A stretch of 64,000 nucleotides of DNA from Asterias rubens (Eukaryota; Echinodermata; Asteroidea; Forcipulatida; Asteriidae): NCBI RefSeq assembly GCF_902459465.1, contig NC_047081.1, positions 1,550,001 to 1,614,000 on the forward strand, read 5' to 3'. Below are positions 47,736-58,803 of the stretch, in pieces (positions within the stretch are counted from its first letter, which is position 1; each line of letters begins with the position of its first letter). The notes beneath the pieces are model-generated. The model ran no database searches. It had not been told where the DNA came from and saw nothing but the letters and a program-made list of their open reading frames with translations. A program made the translations under genes and the position numbers.

Positions 47736-48520
47736 TATAACACCCAAGCAGATCCTTGCCATTTGATTGGAGGATTGTCCGTCACGTGATAGCAAATAAA
47801 AGTACCATTGCACGCTGAGTCACTCGCCGTGCTTTTTCGTTCCATCCGAAAAGTACCATTGCACGCTGGCACGCTGCCAGCGTGCAATGGTACTTTTCGG
47901 ATGGAACGAAAAAGCTGAGTAAAAACATCACTGCGTGCGCGTGTCTTTGGTAACGCAGCAGGTGTTACTGCAAGAAGGCATAATAAAATTACTAGCATTC
48001 GGCTTCTACAGTTGAAATTGTTTGTTTTGAAAGTTGTTTCTTTCAATCAAAATGACAAAGTTCTACTTGGATGTTATATAAAACAAATAATGAATGTTTT
48101 TCATTCGTGCAATGGTGCGAATATGTTCATTCGTTGAAAGCTGGAATGTTCCATTCAACTCGGCTCCGCCTCGTTGAATAGAACATTTTATATAACACCC
48201 AAGCAGATCCTTGCCATTTGATTGGAGGATCGTCCGTCACGTGATAGCAAATAAAAGTACCATTGCACGCTGAGTCACTCACCGTGCTTTTTCGTTCCAT
48301 CCGAAAAGTACCATTGCACGCTGGCAGCGTGCAATGGTACTTTTCGGATGGAACGAAAAAGCTGAGTAAAAACATCACTGCGTGCGCGTGTCTTTGGTAA
48401 CGCAGCAGGTGTTACTGCAAGAAGGCATAGTAAAATTACTAGCATTCGGCTTCTACAGTTGAAATTGATTGTTTTGAAAGTTGTATCTTTCAATCAAAAT
48501 TACAAAGATCTACTTGGATG
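47736..48520. repeat. 330-bp duplication at 455-bp offset, each with a hairpin
   Basis: Copies at 47736-48073 and 48191-48520 are near-identical, from TATAACACCCAAGCAGATCC to TCTACTTGGATG. Each holds an inverted repeat (TTTTTCGTTCCATCCGAAAA ... TTTTCGGATGGAACGAAAAA) around GCACGCTGGCA. The spacer at 48086-48150 is inverted again at 48538-48600, giving a nested foldback. A diverged relative of the left end sits at about 39270-39315. Confidence 0.88.
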
Positions 48521-48699
48521 GCTCCGCCTCGTTGAATAGAACATTCCATCTTTCAACTCATGAACATATTCGCACCATTGCACTCATAAACATTCATTAT
48601 GTGTATACTATTCTTTTTGCATGGACATCAATGGAGGGAAACACGCAATGGACACGCAATGCAGTTTACAATTTGTTTTATTGAACAGTTTTAAATGAA

Positions 48700-49080
48700 C
48701 ATTACATACTTGGTTTTCGCTATAACAAAACAGTTACTGGCATTGTAATCACTTTATGTATTCCACCAAACACATAAGCTGCAGACATGTAGAAGTTTGA
48801 GATCGATCGGCCATCTGAGTCACGAGAAAAATAGTGAAAAACTGATTACACATGTTGCATGACAAAGCAAATCCGTAAATTAATACAACGCTCACTGAGC
48901 GATAAACTCCGAACGGGTAATTAGTTTCATTTATTTCTCATCAAATACGACCTTCCAGACAGAAATATTTCAAGGTGTGTTTTCAATTATATCATTACTT
49001 TTCTTAGACCATATAAGTTTTATGCCACTCTGTGATCTTCACGATGTGTTTTCTCTCCAATTCTGCAATGTTCCTTTAAA
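48700..49080 (-). repeat. MITE family B copy, inverted
   Basis: The right end CAATTCTGCAATGTTCCTTT and interior GAGATCGATCGGCCATCTGA match the inverse of 24423-24806. The left terminus is less clear. Confidence 0.7.
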
Positions 49081-49715
49081 AAAGTAAATGTTATTTCAAT
49101 CTATTAAAAATTAAGTTCACGTGCGCCATGACGCAAATATTAAACGAATACAATGGTAGATAAAAAAATTAAAAAAATCTAGCGTCAATAAAAACCCTGC
49201 CCGCTGTTGAGTTACCGCAGTCTTCTGTTATAATTTGTTCCACATAATTAGTTTTAGTCAATTGTCATCGACGTGACTACAGATGTTTCCCCAGACTGGA
49301 TTAACATAATAATTCACATGGTGCACACAGGTGTCTATACCCTTCCTTGTCAAATAAACTTCAACTACAATCACTGAAATGATTTGAGAGGGGTTACAAA
49401 CAGGGCAAATAATTACTATACAAAATAAAATCAAAACACAAGACGACGACCTGGGCCCGATTTCATAAAGCTGTTTACCGGTAAGCACATTTTTGTGTTT
49501 AATGTCGGATAAGAATGTGCGTAAGCATAACAAAAAAAAATGCACCATGATTTATCGAGTGAGCAGTTTTTTCTTTCAGTATTTTCTCGCATCTTCGACG
49601 ACCGATTGAGCTCAAATTTCCCACAATGTTTTATACCTCTCCCCATTACTCGCAATCAAGAAAGGTTTTATGATGATAATTATTTTGAGTAATTACCAAT
49701 AGTGTCCACTGCCTT

Positions 49716-49946
49716 TAATGTAAAAGAGTGAAAAAGCACTCTTTGAAGAGCCATATGAAGGACAACTCCTTTTCGAGTGGTCTTCCACTCTTTTAGATTG
49801 AAGTTTGCATATTTTTGAGTGATTTTTCACTCTGTCCTGGAGTGAAACCCCTCTAAAAGAGTGAAATAACCACCACTCTTTTTGAAGAGCCATATGAGGG
49901 ACAGCTCGAAATGTAAAGAGTGGTGTTTTTCACTCTTTTACATTTA
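49716..49946. repeat. Foldback element (family J)
   Basis: TAATGTAAAAGAGTGAAAAA at the left mirrors TTTTTCACTCTTTTACATTTA at the right. GAAGAGCCATATGAAGGACA recurs as GAAGAGCCATATGAGGGACA inside. Confidence 0.75.
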
Positions 49947-51679
49947 GAGAGTACGCAAGACTCATCTACCGTATATTTACAAATTTAGTTAGATTTGTAT
50001 CCTCAATTTGAACTAATGTGCAACATTTGAGCGTAGGAACATTACAACAAGTTGCATGTTGCTACTATTATTATGTTTCTGAATGATGGCTACTGTTCAG
50101 TTCATGTTGTTGCCCTTAGATTGTGGAACAACCGTGTACCATAGACTGTGCAAGTCTCGCATCACTATTAATTAATTTAAACTTATGGGACCATCGTGGG
50201 CCCAACCTTATGGAGTTTTACGCAGGGAGATTTTGTTTTGTCCATTATTTTAGTGTAATGTAATTTATGACCTTGAAAATCACTTATGTTGTTAAAATCA
50301 CTTATGTTGTAAATCACTTATGTAAAATGTGATACTAATTAACAACATATGCTCAGTCTATAAGCCTTTTTGAGGTATGGCTGACGTGTTACGAGTGTAC
50401 CGTTTGGTTTGGGAATATACCCACAAATTTACCCAAACCTTAAAGTGTTGTAGCACTGTGTCCGCCATATCTCATAAAGGCTTATTAGGAAAGCATCGTC
50501 TACTGCGTGCGACCTTCAAGCGCCAACTCAAAACTCACATAATTTCACAGCTTATGAGGCACTGTGTATAGAACGCGATATAAATGCATTGCATTATTAT
50601 ATTAAGATACGACTGGGTCCAACTCAAATGACTCAACTGGACTAAAACAGTAAACACCGCCATCTTGAATTTATCGACCACCAAGCGAAACCGATGACTT
50701 TACCATCGACCCCGTTCAAATAACACCGTAGTGTGGGCGATGTGTAACAAGCCGACATTAGATGTAGCCACACCATGGCGATATATCGATCGCTTGAGGG
50801 GGTAATTCTTAATCTCTTTGTCTAACGCCCTCAATCATTCATAAGGTAAACTCAAAAGTGTAATCGATCGAGTACGACGGCTGATGTATGTCCAAACCTT
50901 GCCTCATTACATTTTTTTACTGCCCTTATTCGAACGAGCGTTTTTTATAATTTTTTTTTAAAATCGTACACCCGAAGACAATGCACCGGGCAAAAAGAGA
51001 ATAACATAAGTGAGCGCAAAGTGTTGAAATTGAAAAGTTCTTATTTAAATACTATTTGAGTTAGAGTTGATTGGCGAAATGCAACAGTCGTCGATGAGCC
51101 AATCACCATCCCAAGCTGTTGTTGTATAGCGGTTAACGCTAAGGCCTTAAACCCATCTCGAAGAAAGTTCTCTTTGCAAGATATAAACAAAAATAATGGA
51201 CATTGACAGGTTACTCATTCATCTCTTATAAGAAATTTCCTTTTATTTGCTTTTTTTTGTTTTTTGTTTGTTTTGCTTTCAATGAAAAAACTTCAATTAG
51301 CAGAGTTCTTGCTTTTCGCGCAAGGAGTGTCATTATTGACAGCCATGGCGCCCTAGTTCAACATTGTTATTATTAATTTATTTGATTATATAAACGCCAC
51401 GTTAACAAAACATGAACATTATGAACTTCCTCAGTTTTTTCCCCAATAACTATTGTTTTGAAATAAGCATAGGCCTACGCACTAAAAATCATCAATAGCT
51501 AGATGCAGTTGCAATTCAAAACACATTTTAAACACAAATACACATATTTGTGCTCTTCATTGGTTGTAACTATGCCCCGAACCAACAATAATGACGTCGG
51601 TAATTTTAAGCTTTCGAAACTATTACACATCCTTGCAGTTTATAACTTGTTCTATGGTTTCTGTGCCTCGTTATTTTGA

Positions 51680-52030
51680 CTTTGGGACACACATTTTTCA
51701 CATTTTGACACAATAACAATTCATATTTTGGGACAAAATAACATTCACAGTTTGAGACACAATCAATTTAATACTTTTGGACACAATAAATTTCATACTT
51801 TGGGACCTAAACATTTATACCTTTAGACCCAAAAACATAAACATTTGACATCTCAATTTCAAAAAAATCACAATTCGGGACACAATAAATTTCAAGCTTT
51901 GTGACACGATACATTTCACCTTTTGGGGCACGATTAATTTCATATTTTCGGACACAATACAATTCACATTTTGGACAAGGACTTTAATTTAACATTTGGG
52001 GAAACAAAAAGTTCACATCTGACACATAAA
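51680..52030. repeat. Degenerate ~30-bp minisatellite
   Basis: About eleven diverged units of the form GGGACACAATAAATTTCATAC with a TTT-rich end. It ends shortly before a C run at about 52078-52087. Confidence 0.75.
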
Positions 52031-53609
52031 TGAACCACATTTCACACATCATATTTCACTTTTTTGGGGCACTTGTCCCCCCCCCCCTCCCTCTCCCCTC
52101 CCTAACCCTTCCCACACACCAAGGGTTCCACGGGCAACATTCCAGTCTGGTACTTCGTACTCCGTCACCCAAAGCATGTGTAAAAGTTCCATCTGTCCTT
52201 GTCTTCTTATCCCATTTATACCCAGTAAGAGTAACTCACTCTCATGTGACTAGAGGGGCCAGACTACTCCCAATTCAGCCTCGTTTCGGTCACCTCAACT
52301 TGTTTACACTTGAATGGGTTTTAAGAACCCAAGATGGCCGCTCGCCTTCCGTCCCCGTACTGTGACCAAAGTGCATGAATAATAATAAACACCCAGGCCC
52401 CACGCTCACTTCTTTGTGTTGTACATTTTGCTTGTATGGGCGGATTAAAACGAGCATTATTGATCGGCGTTTCTTATTTTTCTTTCATGTAGGTTCGCCA
52501 TTGACGAAACGAACGACTGGTTGTTGGCAACTGATACATCCACAGTACAAGAAACAAACTAACACCATCATTAACCAAGTCTAAAAAACTTGTATTCATA
52601 GCGTAATTATGCGACTCTGGTCAGTGACATCCGGTGAAAACTGTGTTTCGTACACCCGCCAATAATTGGTCGCATTGGTCTGGTTCTAGAAGAGCATCAA
52701 CTTCGCTCGTCATCGGAGTTCGTACAAACTATAAACACAACGTAATGTTGCGTAACAAGTTTGGCTGACGTCTTGACTGACCAAGGCACACTCATCATGT
52801 GGAATATACTGTAATAATGTCGGCAAACTTATAGGGAACTAGTCGAGCATTCTTCAAGACCCTTTCAACGAGAACGCGACGAGACACTTGGAAACTATAA
52901 CCAGGGAATGACGAAGCGAAATCGCCATCGCACTAAATTGACATTGTATTCAACAAGGAGGTCATATCTTTATGTTAACTTTTTGCCCAAGGTAGGAAAA
53001 TAAACAAGTCTGGACATCGCTTTCGATAAGCCTTCAAAACGTCATCAAATTCATGCTGTCGTCATATGTTACTGGAGCTTAGATTAAGGAGAACTAACCA
53101 ACTTTAAAAATCAGTATGTCGAGTTGACTCAGGAGGGGGAACACGCGTAAAACATTGACAACTAAAGGGGGACTTCATTATCGGATGGAATTACGCTTAC
53201 CTAAGGATCTATATTTCTTGGTTATCAGACCAACAACGTCACACGCTAAATGGAATGATAAAAGATAGTTTGAAAACTCGTCTGCAACTTCTTCTGCCGA
53301 TTGGGAGCAAAGCTAGTGAGGACGTTTGCAAGAAAGTGAATTGGAGTACACGCTCATAAATTGCCTGTTTTACCTCAAAAAGGGAGAAAGTATCGTGAGG
53401 AAGTACATGACTTTTTTGAACGGATTTGGAGACACTAAATATTTTAAGCCTGTCAAAGTTATTTTACAAATAACTTTTCAGAGGAATGTAAGCCGTGGAT
53501 AAATATTTGAAGTCATCAGATTTGTGTTAGATATTTCGGCTGAAAATGTGTGGGCTTTCAAAAGGAAAGTAGAATTGATTTGAGTAGGATAGTTCACCCC
53601 AAAACAACC

Positions 53610-54285
53610 ATGTTTTTCCAACAATCCCACAATGCGCGTAATGCGGCGGACGAAGCCGACGAGAACGAAATCGGCTCGTACTACCTCGAGACCCCACCGT
53701 GGGCCCACCCGGGGAAGAAGCGTTTCTCCACGGTCAGTGGCATGAGCTCTCGTTCCCGTCGGACTACCGTCGGGAGCTCCGGAGGCACCGATCAGATGAG
53801 CCACTCCCGATCCGGTAGTTTGGAATCCACGCCACCACTCCGGGATGCGAGTAATATTCTCCCCATCGGTCCGGGGTTGTACCTCAGACAGGCTTCGATG
53901 GCCCGTAGCAGTATGGCGCAAGGCCGGCCCAGTTTCTCTAAACCAACCGGTAACCCCGCCTGGAGGTTCATAAAGAGAGTCATGTCCTCATCCTTCGGTC
54001 TATTCCTCTTCATTCAATCCTACCTCTGCATCGGAGCGTTCTGTTTCATGTGGATGGAGGCAGCCAGAGAAGTAGAGCAGTGGAACCTGATGGAGTCACT
54101 GCGGCACAATTTGTCAGCCGAGTTGAACACTTGCTCGGGAAACGAAACATGCCATGTGGATCTCCTTAAAATTTGGGAGCAAAAACTTGTGAGGTTCCCG
54201 CCAATTTACTTAGAGATACAGGAAGGGCGAGTGTGGTCGTGGATTCACTCTTACTACTGCAGCTTTACCATCATATCAACAATAG
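53610..54285 (+). CDS. K2P exon 1 (N-tail, TM1, cap, first half of P1)
   Basis: Encodes 225 codons plus one base. The N-tail of about 128 residues is long for a K2P and Ser/Arg-rich (MSSRSRRTTVGSSGG). It ends inside the first selectivity filter, at TIG, followed by GTAAGGAG. An intron splitting the P1 GYG motif at this point is a known K2P gene feature. Confidence 0.92.
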
Positions 54286-56243
54286 GTAAGGAGGTGTTTA
54301 AAGGGAAGGTACAAGTTGGGTAATTACTCAAAACAAATATTAACTTATGACGAGATTGGAGAGCTTTTGATAGTATAAAACATTGTGGGAAACGACTCCC
54401 TCTGAAGTAATGTAATTTTTGAGAAAGAGGTAAGTTCTCACTAAAATAATGGACTTCTAGCTAAAAGTCTTTTATTTCTATCTGAAAGCACACGAGTTCG
54501 TCCAATAAGGGTGGTTTTTTATATCGTTTTCTCGCAACTTCGATGACCAATTGAGCCCAAATTTTCACAGGCTTGTTATTGTATGCATATAATGGGATAC
54601 ATCAAGTGAGAACACTGGTCTTTGACAATATTACCAAACGTGTACAGTGCCTTTAAGTGTTCTTAATTTTGTATTAAAGACACTGGACACTATACCAACG
54701 GTTTTCGTTATATTGAACGGTTTTCCGTATACGTCGTTTACTAAAAAACAAATATTGACTGCCTTTACTCGTGCAATGGTTAAAACTATGACTCCCTCGG
54801 TGATCCCCGGAGCGTTCTATTTTCCCCCAGCTTCGCCTCGGGAAAATAGAATGCTCCGGGGATCACCTCGGGAGTCATAGTTTTAAACAACGCACTCGAA
54901 GCAGTCAATATTTGTTTACTTCGGAATACACAATCTGAGAAACATATCTGACAGAAACGTTTCTCAGATTTGACTTTGAGGGATCTCAGGTTGGTTATCT
55001 TTTGCATAAAAATGGGATACACCAAGTGAGGAAACTGGACTGTTAGAAACTTATCACCCTCTCTTTAAGCACCAATCACTATGGTGTTTGTGAATGAATT
55101 AATCATTAACACTTCATTTTGAGCAGTATCAGTATGTGCTGTAATGACCGAATCGGTCTATTGACTGATTGGACCAACTTAACGTGTGACTACACTGGCA
55201 TCTGCCACGGTTGCCTTTTTGGCCGCTATATTGCATAGCCATGTAAACCTAAACGCTGCGTCGGTTATAAATTGTGCACTACATTGTACAATACGTTTAG
55301 GACATCTACTCCCAAAGGTGAACTCGACTAAATAGGGCGTCATGGTTTAGAGCATCGAATTTAAGTTCTGGTGTTTTATTCATCGGGGTGTGGGTTCGAA
55401 TCCCGTGGGTTCGAATCAAGACACGTCACTATTAATGTGGCTATAAATGGGTACGTGCGTGGGTAGATGTTGATATGGTGTACGGAAAAGCCACTGAGCG
55501 CCACAGCAGCCAGGGGCTCTATACCTCCCGGGGCTATTTTTTCCCCTTCCCCAAACGACATTGCAATGATTTTGGTAAAATAACAGGCCAATTTCATTAT
55601 GACGTAATTTTGACGGGAAAAGCCAATCACAGCGGCAGAGGGAAAAAAATATTGCAATGTCGTTTGGAAAAAAAAGTTCGCTTCCCGGGGAGCTGAGAAT
55701 TGTTTGCAAGAATGTTATTGGCCCAATGACCAGGGCACTGATGTATCAAACCACATTGATAAAATTATATTAAAACGCGCCATTAGAAATTGATATTGCA
55801 ATCAATGACATTTGACAGATGGGAACAGCAAAAACAAGAGTATGCCATACTATAACTAACATGGTTTTCTTATATTTTGTTTACTTCAGGTTATGGCAAT
55901 GTCACGCCACTGTCGCCCCTCGGACGAATGTTCGCCATTTTCTATGCAGTGATTGGGATACCCCTGATGTTGTTGTTTATAACCGATATAGGCAAGTATA
56001 CAAATCAATTTTGTGCAGAATAAATCTCATGCATTGATATACAGAAAGTAGGATTTGAAACTTTGCATGGTGGAATTACGATATAGTAAGGTTTGCGGTA
56101 TACACCATGTATATGATAATCTCTAATAGTTTGGGGTGGTTTTGAACCGTAGAGTTGCAGAAACAAACTTACAAAAAATGATTCCAAACCATAGCAACCT
56201 CTGAGTAATTATTCCTGAATGTGTACTAAACGAAGGATCATCG

Positions 56244-56301
<58 letters not shown>

Positions 56302-58591
56302 TTTTTTTTTTTTGGGGGGGGGTCAATGAATTGATAATTTATTTACAGGCAGAATTACCAAGAAAGATACGAAGGTTCTACTGGTGTATCACAATAATAA
56401 TTGGTTTCATGGTTTCAATATTTGACTATGCGAGAACACAGTAAAGGGGGTAACCCTGTCTCAGCCATGATCATGGTGGCAACGGCCCCTGGAAAAATAG
56501 TTGATTTGAAGCCCACACCTTGAAGGGACCTTCAAGCCTTGTGTGTCTGGCGACTTCCTTGCTTACCCCAGCCCCCCACCCCCCTCAAAAAGTAAAAAAA
56601 AAAAAAAAAAAAAACGTAATTACATCGTATTCTTTCTCCTCCCTACAGGAAATAAGTTCGCCCGCTGGACCAAAATTGCCGTCATCGCCTTCCGGAAGGG
56701 GAAATACATCTTTTGTCAGCGATGCAAAAGGAGGAAGAAAAAGAAAGGGGAAGACGCTGACTCCAAAGATTCCAGATGTGAGGACGATGATGCTGAGGAT
56801 AAGAACAATGAAACCTCAGGGAGAGGTACTCCTCATATTAGCGATGTGGTCAATACGCGGTTCAACATCCCAGAGGTTCACATCAACATTGCAATGTCAA
56901 CACTCGACGAGGAGTCGTGTGAGGCTGATACCACAAGAGGCGATCGTGAGGTTGAGATGAGGGGTACCAAGGATTACGCCAAGTACGGGTTGGGGAGTCT
57001 GTACCTCGAGCAACAGCAGCAGGCGAACAGCGAGTACGGAGGTTCGAGTACTGGCTGCTTTAATGAGGCTCATCAAGACACTGAACCTCACGGTTCTGAT
57101 AAAGATACACATTTAATAGCAACCGCTCCTCAAACCACCGAGGTACCATTTGGAGGTACTGGCGATCAAAGTGTTTCAGAATGTGGGGAAATAACGAAAC
57201 CGGGTGTGGATTTAAACTATGACGACAGTGTGAGTGCAACGGACGATGATGTGTTTGTGTATCAGAATCTATCGCCGGAAGAGGATGCTGTTTGTCCAAA
57301 AAGAACACCAAAAGATGACACTGCGATGAGCGGCAGGCAGGGTACGGAGTTTCTAGCAGCGGAGATTGCCGGTAACCCTGCCGTAGATTGCGAGGAAATA
57401 ACGGTAGTGGTCGATGAGAGCTTGGAGGAGGAAAACCCCGTAAGGACTGTTGATAGTAGCGAAACAATAGTGACACCAGACGGAACAGGGGAAGGTTCGG
57501 ACGTACATGAAATAGTCGTTGACTCAATGAAATGTGAGAAATGTGGCCAGTACTTGCAAAGTGAACATGTTGTAGACCCAAATGTCGACAACGGACGGTC
57601 GACGGCTGTTGGAAGCAGCAGGAGAAAAAGAAGGAAAGGAATGGTCGATAAGATGCCGAATACACACGCAGTATTATCGAGAAGTAAATCGAAATCTTTG
57701 GAGGATATTTATTGCCTGAGAAACTCGACCGGGCGTGAGTCGAACCGGCCGTCGGTGATGAGAGGAGGTACCGACCGGCGCACCTCAGCGCCCGGTGTGG
57801 TCAGCTTCCGAGCACAGCCCGTCCGGCAGAACGGTCGCTTGCCAAACCACATCCAGGAAAGGACTCGTAGCGACTCTAGTGATCTGGACCACGAACTTCG
57901 GCATACCGACTACGACAGGGAATACCGAGACCGGGCCGCGACCGATTCGGGTGTGGCGTCGTCCAGCTCAAACTCCACCGAGTGCTCACCGAAGCGCCAG
58001 CCGTACTCAGTCAGTGTTGACGTGGCCGGTGGTGAAACAATGGACTCGGGTGATTCCGTCGACGATGATGACGTCGTCAGCGACGATGACGTCATGGATT
58101 CGGACGAAGAGAAGAAGATGAGTAGGTTCCGCCAACGCACTGGCGTGACGGACAGACGCAGCACCATCGGCGAATTCGCCCGGATCTCAGAAGCCGATAT
58201 CGCAATGCTGAGCATTCCGATATGGCTGGCGCTGCTGCTTTTACTCATCTATCTCATATTTGGCGCGGGGTGTTTTGCCGCCATGCAAATGTGGACTTTC
58301 CTGGATGGGTTCTACTACTGTTTCATCTCCCTCAGCACGATTGGTTTTGGAGACCTTGTCTTCCTCCCGCAGAACGTCCACGCCGGGTTGGTCTTCTCCT
58401 TTCTATACTCTTTCTTCGGACTCTGTTTCACCTCCATGTGCATGAGTCTCAGCTCTTTGGAACTCACGCTTCTGTCCAGGAAAATATCTGCAAAGTTTGG
58501 GGTGTACAGCGCCAGAGTCCGACTGCGTTCGGTGCGATGGAAGAGTCGTAGACGGAGGGCTGTCCGCGGCCCGTCCCCAGACCCGAGGTAG
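53610..58591 (+). CDS. Two-pore-domain K+ channel with giant M2-M3 loop (TRESK-like)
   Basis: Three exons (53610-54285, 55890-55991, 56649-58591) join in phase 1 to 906 residues. Start: ACCATG at 53610, with an in-frame TGA at 53541 and no ATG between; a short uORF begins at 53546. Topology: TM1 about 129-149; extracellular cap with sequon NET (178-180); P1 filter TIGYG (224-228); TM2 about 236-257; cytosolic loop about 260-780; TM3 about 782-805; P2 filter TIGFG (823-827) then Asp; TM4 about 842-865; basic C-tail. This is the K2P plan, a dimeric plasma-membrane background (leak) K+ channel. The long M2-M3 loop and short C-tail resemble TRESK (KCNK18), though this loop is several times longer. 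It holds a polybasic patch (KRRKKKK), PEVHIN (334-339) fitting calcineurin PxIxIT docking, RSKSKS (604-609) and RRTSAP (636-641) fitting 14-3-3/kinase sites, and acidic runs near 740-760. Orthology to KCNK18 is inference. Confidence 0.9.
54297..54657 (-). repeat. MITE family A copy in K2P intron 1
   Basis: Starts TTTAAAGGGAAGGTACAAGT and GGGTAATTACTCAAAACAAA, includes GGGAAACGACTCCCTCTGAA, and ends CCAAACGTGTACAGTGCCTTT. It begins only about a dozen bases after the 5' splice site. Confidence 0.7.
54739..54920. repeat. Long foldback in K2P intron 1
   Basis: ACAAATATTGACTGC...AACTATGACTCCCTCGGTGA at the left is inverted as TCACCTCGGGAGTCATAGTT...GCAGTCAATATTTGT at the right. The loop is CAGCTTCGCCTCGG-like. 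It resembles the inverted flanks near 48160, which also carry a CTCCGCCTCG loop. Confidence 0.8.
55890..55991 (+). CDS. K2P exon 2 (rest of P1, TM2), GC donor
   Basis: A 102-nt exon after TTTACTTCAG. It encodes GYGNVTPLSPLGRMFAIFYA then VIGIPLMLLFITDIG, the standard end of P1 and TM2 of K2P channels. The donor is ATAG/GCAAGTAT, a GC-AG intron. Only this boundary gives the correct phase to exon 3. Confidence 0.9.
56245..56299. repeat. (TTG)n microsatellite
   Basis: About 18 TTG units followed by T15 and a G run in K2P intron 2. The minus-strand poly-Thr open frame it creates is not a gene. Confidence 0.95.
56649..58591 (+). CDS. K2P exon 3 (giant loop, TM3, P2, TM4, C-tail)
   Basis: Acceptor CCTCCCTACAG. 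It encodes NKFARWTKIAVIAFRKGKY, the loop of about 520 residues, TM3 (SIPIWLALLLLLIYLIFGAG), P2 (STIGFGDLVF), TM4 and a basic tail ending SPDPR, with stop TAG. The A20 run and C-rich tract upstream (56576-56614) are intronic, although the frame happens to be open through them. Confidence 0.92.
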
Positions 58592-58617
58592 CGTTAATTA
58601 TATTACAGACATTATAC

Positions 58618-58803
58618 GGTTACTGTGGACCCCTTAGACTGGTGCCCTGTCTTTCACTCGTTTAACAGACCAAAATGGTTGTCCAACGCAATCATACCAG
58701 TCTGATTACACGTTTACTGTGGACCCGCTAGACTGGTGCCCTGTCTTTCACTGGTCTTACAAACCCAATGGTTTCCCAACGCATTCATACCAGTCTGATT
58801 CAT
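58618..58803. repeat. 94-bp tandem duplication in K2P 3' flank
   Basis: TACTGTGGACC...GACTGGTGCCCTGTCTTTCA...CATACCAGTCTGATT occurs twice with a 94-bp period just after the stop codon, probably in the 3' UTR. Confidence 0.88.

Larger units (their letters stand above)
38702..53609. other. Repeat-rich intergenic region
   Basis: About 15 kb without a recognised host gene. It holds MITE copies, foldbacks, a LINE fragment, a large duplication, homopolymer runs and a minisatellite, each listed separately. The plus-strand open frames at 42395-42703 and 43565-43939 have no splice context or family resemblance. Sequence just upstream of the K2P start probably includes its 5' UTR and promoter. Confidence 0.6.

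Noticed and set aside
53546-53609. Upstream start for the K2P (before 53610)
   Set aside because: The ATG at 53546 is in another frame and stops after eight codons. The channel frame has a stop at 53541 and no ATG before 53610.
56123-56326. Poly-Thr open frame
   Set aside because: Product of the (TTG)n microsatellite in a K2P intron.
57060-57665. 201-codon minus-strand open frame
   Set aside because: Shadow of K2P exon 3, which has clear channel motifs in the plus frame.
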